This document shows, one piece after another, positions 59,098-64,000 of a stretch of DNA of 64,000 nt; the stretch's first letter is position 1, and every line of letters starts with the position of its first letter. Origin of the DNA: Colivicinus sp963607765. GTDB taxonomy: Bacteria > Bacillota_I > Bacilli_A > Erysipelotrichales > Erysipelotrichaceae. Location: assembly GCA_963607765.1 (NCBI GenBank), contig CAVDDT010000005.1, positions 1 through 64,000 on the forward strand. Reading direction: 5' to 3'. Under the pieces are notes generated by a model that worked only from the letters and a program-made list of their open reading frames with translations, was not told the DNA's origin and did not search any database. The translations under genes were made by a program, and so were the position numbers.

Positions 59098-59952
59098 ATG
59101 AGTAAAAAAGTATCTTTAGTATTAGAAGGCGGAGGTATGAGAGGTGCCTATACCGCTGGATGTTTATCTTGGCTTATAGATGAAGGGATACAGTTTGATT
59201 ATGCTTATGGTATTTCAACTGGTGCTGTACATTTGACCTCTTATCTTTTTAAAAACAAAGAATATCTCTATGATATGTCAACCGATATTATTGCGGACAA
59301 GTCAGTAATTGGCCTTAGACCATTATTAACGGAAGGAAAACTTGTTGCGTATGATCGAATGTTCAATCATTTTTTGATTGATAAACTTCATTTTGACATT
59401 AAGAATTTAATCGGTAACACTTCTACCAAGGCTAAATATGGTGTTTATGACTTAAGCGTAGGCAAAACCATTTATCTTCCACTTGAAGAAATGAATATGA
59501 ATGTTTTAAAGGCTTGTTGTAGCTTGCCATTAATTGGAAAAATTGTAAAAGAAGGACAACACGAATTTTTAGATGGTGGCATTACAAAGATGATTCCTAT
59601 TGAAGAAGCGGTAAATGATGGCTGCAGTGACCACTTGATTATTACCACTAAACCAATAGATTATGTTAGAAAACCAGCCAATTCTTTTATTGTGAAGTGG
59701 ATGTCTCTTGCCTATAAAAAGTGTCCTTCTATTGGAAAAGATTACGCCAATAGACATTTAAACTACAATAAACAAATTGAGATTATTAATAATCTAGAAA
59801 AAGAAGGACACGCTTTATATCGCTATCCTACAGAAAATATTCCTGTTTCTCGTTTAAGAGGTGATAAAGAGGACTTAAGGAAACTATATGAGCTTGGTAG
59901 AAAAGACATGGAAGCTAGTAAGGAAAGCATATATAAGCTTATAAAAGAATGA
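59098..59952 (+). CDS. Patatin-like phospholipase (second copy)
   Basis: 284 residues. Oxyanion loop LEGGGMRGAYTAG, nucleophile elbow YGISTGAV (Ser40), catalytic DGG (Asp159). Similar in layout to the patatin at 31.7 kb but with a Thr after the Ser and a different partner gene. Cytoplasmic. Its stop overlaps the start of the thioredoxin-like lipoprotein gene (ATGA), so lipid hydrolysis and a surface redox protein are co-expressed for reasons that are not obvious. Confidence 0.92.
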   Translation: MSKKVSLVLEGGGMRGAYTAGCLSWLIDEGIQFDYAYGISTGAVHLTSYLFKNKEYLYDMSTDIIADKSVIGLRPLLTEGKLVAYDRMFNHFLIDKLHFDIKNLIGNTSTKAKYGVYDLSVGKTIYLPLEEMNMNVLKACCSLPLIGKIVKEGQHEFLDGGITKMIPIEEAVNDGCSDHLIITTKPIDYVRKPANSFIVKWMSLAYKKCPSIGKDYANRHLNYNKQIEIINNLEKEGHALYRYPTENIPVSRLRGDKEDLRKLYELGRKDMEASKESIYKLIKE

Positions 59953-61184
59953 AAAAAATATTAATTATATTATCGATATTATGTTTGTTTGCTTGTTCAA
60001 ACAAACAAGAAACACCTGACAATGAAAATGATAGTGATACTAACACTACTAGTTATATTGAGCCAGCAAGTGAGACAGACATCTTTTCTTATTTAAATGA
60101 TGATACTAAAAACTTATTGTATAAAGCTAATGGCAATGAAAATGTTAGTACTGAATTCTTACAAATATTAGGAAAAAATATACCTGATGTTACTTTAACT
60201 GACTATAATGGCAACAGCATTGATTTAAGTAGTTTAAATGGGAAAGTTGTCATTGAGGTGGTCGCAACATATTGTTCGCATTGTAAGGAACAATCTAAGA
60301 CTAATAATGTAGCTTTAGCTAATGTTTTGGATGATGTTACATTTGTTCAATATTTTGCCAATGGTGATAAAGAAATGATTGATGCCTTCTATACTGAAGT
60401 TGGTGAGAACATTCCTGACAATATTATTGTTGTTCCCAAGAATGAAGAACTTTCTAATATGTTAGAAAAACAATATAGTTTATCTGCTACACCAACTTTT
60501 TATTTCTTTAATGAAGGCTCTTTGACTTGGGCAAAAATAGGCCAAACAACAGTTGATGATTTAAATTTATTTAGTGATATTGCGTTTAATAATGCCTTGG
60601 ATTTGAATAACTTGGTTGATGATAATGGAACATCTATTTTTGATTATGTAAGAGATCAAAGCGATGTTAAAAATGATTTAAGCAATGAAAATTATTTAAA
60701 ATTAGCTGATTTAGATAACGATGGTGATACTATTCTAATGACTTTAAACAACATGGGAAAAACGTTTGATTTTACTGATCAATTAGAAAATGAGTCAGAC
60801 TTTACAAGTGAAGTTGATTTCTTGGATTACACTAATTCTGAATTAATGATTATTTATGTTTATAGCTATGATCAAAATGCAGTTGATTTGATAAATGAAT
60901 ATTATAAAGAAAATAGTGATGTTTCTTTAATTGTTTTAAATGCTTCTGATGAAGATAACGATGTATTAGCTAACCAATTAGAGCCTAAAATGGTTTCTAT
61001 TATGAATCAAATACCAGCTATTTTAAATGATTATAGTTTCTCCAGTTATCCATCTTGCATCTTTGTTCAAGATGAAACTATTACTGGAATTTATTCTAAT
61101 ATAGAAAGTGTTGAATCATTAAAAAACGCCAAAGATATCTTCCTTGGCGAAAATTCAATAGCTATCAAAGATAATAATAACTAA
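59949..61184 (+). CDS. TlpA/thioredoxin-like lipoprotein
   Basis: 411 residues. Lipobox LFAC at Cys17, an Asn/Asp/Thr-rich linker, then a TlpA/AhpC-like domain (IPDVTLTDYNGNSIDLSSLN, VIEVVATYCSHCKEQS) with redox C-S-H-C, and the cis-Pro loop SATPTFYF. A second thioredoxin-like half without C-x2-C follows (about 240-400: LMIIYVYSYDQNAVDL, SSYPSCIFVQ). Probably an extracytoplasmic thiol oxidoreductase. The stop overlaps the convergent gene's stop by three bases. Confidence 0.85.
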   Translation: MKKILIILSILCLFACSNKQETPDNENDSDTNTTSYIEPASETDIFSYLNDDTKNLLYKANGNENVSTEFLQILGKNIPDVTLTDYNGNSIDLSSLNGKVVIEVVATYCSHCKEQSKTNNVALANVLDDVTFVQYFANGDKEMIDAFYTEVGENIPDNIIVVPKNEELSNMLEKQYSLSATPTFYFFNEGSLTWAKIGQTTVDDLNLFSDIAFNNALDLNNLVDDNGTSIFDYVRDQSDVKNDLSNENYLKLADLDNDGDTILMTLNNMGKTFDFTDQLENESDFTSEVDFLDYTNSELMIIYVYSYDQNAVDLINEYYKENSDVSLIVLNASDEDNDVLANQLEPKMVSIMNQIPAILNDYSFSSYPSCIFVQDETITGIYSNIESVESLKNAKDIFLGENSIAIKDNNN

Positions 61185-62239
61185 GACATATATTCGAAGT
61201 AGTATTCATCGAAGCTTAGACCACTATCATATATCTTGGTGGCTAAGTCTACTCCGACATATCTTAAATAATTGTATACAGCGCTATGACCAGTTAGCGC
61301 TTCTTTTCCTTCTGGATATCTAAAGATAAAACCATATTCATGTGCGTGTTCTTGTAACCATGAATAAACTTTGCAATCTTTAAAGCTGCTAGCTGTAGGG
61401 TTTTCAGAAGCTAAAACATAGACGGCTAAGCCGGTTTGATCATCGCAAAAGCCTGCTTTTAAATAGTCGGAATCATCGGTAAACAAATTCTTTTGATCCT
61501 CATAAGAGGTGTATCCTTTATAGGCATATATTGCCATATCTAAGTCTTCACTTCTAATCGCATTGCACATATTTGTGTACGCTTCAAGAGCTCTAGATTC
61601 GAGCTTTATATTTGGAACAGAATGCAAACTATCAATTTCTACTAACTTGGTTGGCTCATATTCACCAATCGAAGATTTTGGTGATACATATACTTCAATA
61701 CTACTAGGATCACTGGCTTCTACATAATTTTCATATGGCTTTAAGTAATCACCACTAACTTCAAATGCGCTATCACTATTATCAGGATGATTCAAACAAT
61801 CCTCTGTATATTCTTCGATTGAATCTAACTTGTCAAATACAATCAATGGTTTTAAATTGTAATATCTAAGTGAAGAAAACAATTGTTCAAGTTCTTCATC
61901 AGAATAGCCTTTCTTTTCCTTTAATTTTTCATAAAGATTGAAATAATCATCATCTAAATAGTCAGTTAGAGTATATAATTTTAAATATTTTTCATTGAAA
62001 GTATCTTTAACTATCTCACTATTTAAATAATCTGAATAATAGCTATTTTTTAAAATAGTTTTTCTAAGACCTCTTTTGTATATTACTTGAATGGCTTGAT
62101 CACTATATCCAAGTGCCTCTAGTTTATTTGTATTGATAAAGTGGGGTACTTTGTATATTGAAAGTCCAAGCATCACAAGCAAGGCCAATAGGGCAATAAA
62201 CTTGCCATTTAACTTTCTTTTCTTTTTCTTTGTACTCAT
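61181..62239 (-). CDS. VanY/M15B-like protein lacking the zinc site (probable pseudoenzyme)
   Basis: 352 residues. A membrane anchor (KFIALLALLVMLGLSIYKV) is followed by an extracellular part. The VanY landmarks are recognisable: YKGYTSYEDQKNLF, GFCDDQTGLAVYV, HEYGFIFRYPEGKEALTGH and YLRYVGV. However, the S-E-H-Q-T-G motif reads C-D-D-Q-T-G (zinc His is Asp267), A-V-D is A-V-Y (zinc Asp is Tyr274), and E-P-W-H is V-Y-N-Y (general-base Glu is Val321, zinc His is Tyr324). It should not hydrolyse D-Ala-D-Ala but may still bind peptidoglycan. Leaderless-type TATAAT six bases before the ATG. Confidence 0.85.
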   Translation of the reverse strand: MSTKKKKRKLNGKFIALLALLVMLGLSIYKVPHFINTNKLEALGYSDQAIQVIYKRGLRKTILKNSYYSDYLNSEIVKDTFNEKYLKLYTLTDYLDDDYFNLYEKLKEKKGYSDEELEQLFSSLRYYNLKPLIVFDKLDSIEEYTEDCLNHPDNSDSAFEVSGDYLKPYENYVEASDPSSIEVYVSPKSSIGEYEPTKLVEIDSLHSVPNIKLESRALEAYTNMCNAIRSEDLDMAIYAYKGYTSYEDQKNLFTDDSDYLKAGFCDDQTGLAVYVLASENPTASSFKDCKVYSWLQEHAHEYGFIFRYPEGKEALTGHSAVYNYLRYVGVDLATKIYDSGLSFDEYYFEYMS

Positions 62240-62892
62240 GGTTTCATTATATCAAATGGTTTTCTATTAACATCACAAACGAATGCTAATGTTTCGTTTG
62301 TTGTTGGGTGCTTAAATGTTAAGCGGTAAGCATGAAGAGCGATTTGTTCTCCTACTTTCGCTTGCTTATTATATTTTTGGTCTCCCCATAAAGGATGATT
62401 ACGACTTGAAAATTGAACTCTTATTTGATGAGACCTGCCCGTATGAAGATTAACTTTCACAAGAGCTAAATTATCTTTTCTATTTAGTACAACATAATCC
62501 AATGAAGAATCTTTTCCATTTGGATCAACTTTCACAAGATTTCTTTTTGTATCCTTCAATAATTTGTCCTTAAATGTATCTTCATCTTTTAAATTATTGT
62601 CATAAACAACCGCAAGATATTCTTTTTTTAAAGTATGTTCGCTTACTTGTTTGCTTAATCTGCTAGCTGCTTTGCTGGTTTTCGCAAAGACACATACTCC
62701 ACTTACAGGTCTATCCAATCGATGTACTAATCCAAGATATACGTTGCCTGGTTTGTTATATTTTTCTTTTAGATAATTTTTTGCTAAAGATAATAAATCC
62801 AAGTCCTTGCTGCTATCTTCTTGCATAGGCACATTAGCTGGCTTATTAACTACCAGCAAATGATTGTCTTCATATATTACATCTAATTTCAT
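62236..62892 (-). CDS. RluA-family pseudouridine synthase
   Basis: 218 residues. The catalytic motif GLVHRLDRPVSGVCVFAKT carries the essential Asp, and LHTGRSHQIRVQF the RNA-binding patch. No S4 domain, so it is the short RluA/TruC-like type acting on rRNA or tRNA. AGGTGG before the ATG. It overlaps its neighbours on both sides by four bases, while the downstream VanY-like gene also has its own promoter inside this gene's 3' end. Confidence 0.92.
   Translation of the reverse strand: MKLDVIYEDNHLLVVNKPANVPMQEDSSKDLDLLSLAKNYLKEKYNKPGNVYLGLVHRLDRPVSGVCVFAKTSKAASRLSKQVSEHTLKKEYLAVVYDNNLKDEDTFKDKLLKDTKRNLVKVDPNGKDSSLDYVVLNRKDNLALVKVNLHTGRSHQIRVQFSSRNHPLWGDQKYNKQAKVGEQIALHAYRLTFKHPTTNETLAFVCDVNRKPFDIMKP
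62246..62251 (-). promoter_or_regulatory. -10 box TATAAT inside the pseudouridine synthase gene
   Basis: Minus TATAAT then GAAACC then the ATG at 62239. It lies within the last codons of the upstream gene, so the VanY-like gene can be read both from the operon and leaderlessly. Confidence 0.55.
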
Positions 62893-63746
62893 TTATACCA
62901 CCTAGTAGTAAAACCACAAGGCAAATAATAATCAGTGTCTTTAATCTTTAATCCCAATTCATCAGCTTCAATTGTTCCATTTAGACCTTCGGTATGTCTT
63001 CTTAAAACATTTTTAATTGTAGTACTAGAGTATCCGGTTGTATAAGTATTAATAATTAAAAATAATGGATTATCGCTTAGAAGATTTACCGCTTCTTCAA
63101 TTAATGGATTAATTTGTTCCTCAAACTTGAAAAGCTCGTTATTTGGACCTCTTCCATAAGAGGGGGGGTCCATAATAATTCCATCATATTTTCTACCTCT
63201 TCTTACTTCTCTTCTCATGAATTTTAAACAATCATCAACAATGTATCTTATTTTTCTATCGCTTAAGCCTGAAAGTTCAGCGTTTTCTTTAGCCCAATCA
63301 ATCATTCCCTTGCTTGCATCCACATGGACTACTTCTTCAATATTTGCGCTTGCTAAAGCCATTGTCGCAACACCAGAATAGGCAAATAAATTTAATACTT
63401 TTGCGTCTTGTCTTCCCTTAAGTTTTTCTCTAACAAAGTCCCAGTTACTGGCTTGTTCAGGGAAAATTCCTGTGTGTTTAAAGTTGGTAGGAGATACTTT
63501 TAATGTAAGTTCTTCATATTTTACTTTCCAATGTGCTGGGAGCTTTTTCTTAAATTCCCAATATCCTCCGCCTTTGCTTGAACGATGATAATAAGCATCT
63601 GCTTTATCCCATAATTCAGGTTTGATTTTTGGCCAAATAGCCATTGGATCTGGACGTCTTAAAATAATTCCTCCCCAAGACTCTAGCTTCTCCAAATCTC
63701 CTGCGTCTAATAATATATAATCTTTAAAATTATCACTTGAAAACAT
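62889..63746 (-). CDS. Class I SAM-dependent methyltransferase (RlmI/RlmK-like)
   Basis: 285 residues. SAM motif I VLNLFAYSGVATMA, motif II VVHVDASKGMIDWAKEN and catalytic MDPPSYGRG (N/D-P-P-x-Y type) match the 23S rRNA cytosine-5/guanine methyltransferase group. The N-terminal 90 residues (RRPDPMAIWPKI, YYHRSSKGGGYWEF) replace a PUA domain. TAAAAT (63758-63753) ends six bases before the ATG, so it too is leaderless. The site of methylation is unknown. Confidence 0.85.
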   Translation of the reverse strand: MFSSDNFKDYILLDAGDLEKLESWGGIILRRPDPMAIWPKIKPELWDKADAYYHRSSKGGGYWEFKKKLPAHWKVKYEELTLKVSPTNFKHTGIFPEQASNWDFVREKLKGRQDAKVLNLFAYSGVATMALASANIEEVVHVDASKGMIDWAKENAELSGLSDRKIRYIVDDCLKFMRREVRRGRKYDGIIMDPPSYGRGPNNELFKFEEQINPLIEEAVNLLSDNPLFLIINTYTTGYSSTTIKNVLRRHTEGLNGTIEADELGLKIKDTDYYLPCGFTTRWYK

Positions 63747-63752
63747 ACTCTA

Positions 63753-63789
63753 ATTTTATAATATTTCACTATTATTTTTAAGGTATAAT
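63753..63789. promoter_or_regulatory. Divergent leaderless promoters, methyltransferase and pcrA
   Basis: Minus TAAAAT (63758-63753) is six bases from its ATG. Plus TATAAT (63784-63789) is nine bases from the pcrA ATG. Confidence 0.55.
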
Positions 63790-63798
63790 ATTTTAGCT

Positions 63799-64000
63799 AT
63801 GGTTAAATATTCTGAGTTAAATGCTGCTCAAAAAGAAGCAGTTACTGATACAAGCAATCATTTAAGAATCATCGCTGGTGCTGGAAGTGGCAAAACACGT
63901 GTTTTGACAATGCGTATAGCTTATTTGATTGAAGAAAAACACGTCAATCCTAGAAATATTTTGGCTATTACTTTTACTAATAAGGCTGCCAATGAAATGA
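63799..64000 (+). CDS. pcrA: UvrD/PcrA-type DNA helicase (5' end only)
   Basis: The first 67 codons of a gene leaving the window. MVKYSELNAAQKEAVTDTSN carries the Q motif (LNAAQKEAV), IIAGAGSGKTRVL is Walker A, and ILAITFTNKAANEM is motif Ia, as in PcrA/UvrD superfamily 1A helicases. PcrA is expected in Firmicutes, often upstream of ligA, but the rest is not visible, so UvrD versus PcrA cannot be separated. Confidence 0.9.
   Translation, partial: MVKYSELNAAQKEAVTDTSNHLRIIAGAGSGKTRVLTMRIAYLIEEKHVNPRNILAITFTNKAANEM

Noticed and set aside
1..64000. Mycoplasma-type code with TGA as tryptophan
   Set aside because: TGA ends many genes, including inside ATGA overlaps, and Trp is TGG in conserved motifs. 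The code is standard.
1..64000. CRISPR array, prophage or integrative element
   Set aside because: No regularly spaced repeats, integrase, terminase or conjugation genes are visible.

Overview
The window is an AT-rich bacterial chromosome segment with dense genes, short intergenic gaps, many start/stop overlaps (ATGA, TAATG) and strong AGGAGG ribosome binding sites. It carries an RNA polymerase delta subunit, a ComG pilus operon, a T-box leader, murG-murB-divIB, an LCP protein and an SmtB-type regulated metal pump. That set points to a low-GC Firmicute, most likely a gut or oral Erysipelotrichia-like lineage (inference). TGA is used as a stop (for example inside ATGA overlaps), so the genetic code is standard. 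I see no CRISPR array, prophage or intact insertion sequence.

Layout. 1-3.3 kb: sugar-acid catabolism (SDR dehydrogenase; a one-frame fusion of a DUF1537 kinase with an IolB-like isomerase; a histidine phosphatase). 3.4-10.7 kb: orphan hybrid sensor kinase, SIMPL-like and DUF1934-like proteins, rpoE, HAD phosphatase, ispF, cutC, ruvAB, rpmG, a metallo-beta-lactamase-fold hydrolase. 10.8-14.8 kb: comGA-comGG-like pseudopilus operon, then efp. 14.9-19.6 kb: trxB, murG-murB-divIB, a phosphodiesterase-fold protein. 19.7-22.2 kb: T-box controlled polar amino-acid ABC importer. 22.3-23.2 kb: nine-tRNA operon on the minus strand. 23.3-32.6 kb: 1307-residue coiled-coil protein, TRIC/YicG-type membrane protein, LCP lipoprotein, then an adenosine-deaminase-like protein with an extra C-terminal Rossmann-like domain coupled to a patatin. 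32.7-40.4 kb: transporters, a PLC-like protein, an E2-like acyltransferase plus acyl-CoA ligase, and an alpha/beta hydrolase. 40.7-42.1 kb: secreted cysteine protease, interrupted by a frameshift, plus a small lipoprotein. 42.1-44.7 kb: zinc/cadmium efflux. 44.7-50.7 kb: DUF2974 and DUF4230 proteins and a CydDC-like ABC pair. 51-53.2 kb: secreted repeat protein. 53.3-56 kb: a micro-ORF RNA locus, SDR/TetR pair, pseudogene, an IS/MITE relic and a possible small RNA. 56-64 kb: GH2 glycosidase, GNAT, rhomboid, second patatin plus TlpA-like lipoprotein, a VanY homologue without its active site, a pseudouridine synthase, an rRNA-methyltransferase-like gene, and the start of pcrA.

Four themes recur. 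First, many genes have a TATAAT or TAAAAT box ending only 6-9 nt before the ATG, which predicts leaderless mRNAs and corrects several start codons. Two divergent pairs share a self-complementary -10 box. Second, convergent genes often overlap or abut at their 3' ends with no terminator. Third, the secreted proteins carry slippage-prone tracts (T7 in a signal peptide, a TA repeat in a promoter spacer), suggesting phase variation. Fourth, several family members have lost catalytic residues (VanY-like, E2-like) or have an unusual key residue (EF-P).

The best candidates for undescribed biology are the deaminase-like/patatin pair at 29.2-32.6 kb, the structured two-micro-ORF RNA at 53.4-53.7 kb, the protease/lipoprotein pair at 40.7-42.1 kb and the leaderless divergent promoters. 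All functions are read from sequence motifs. No database search was run.
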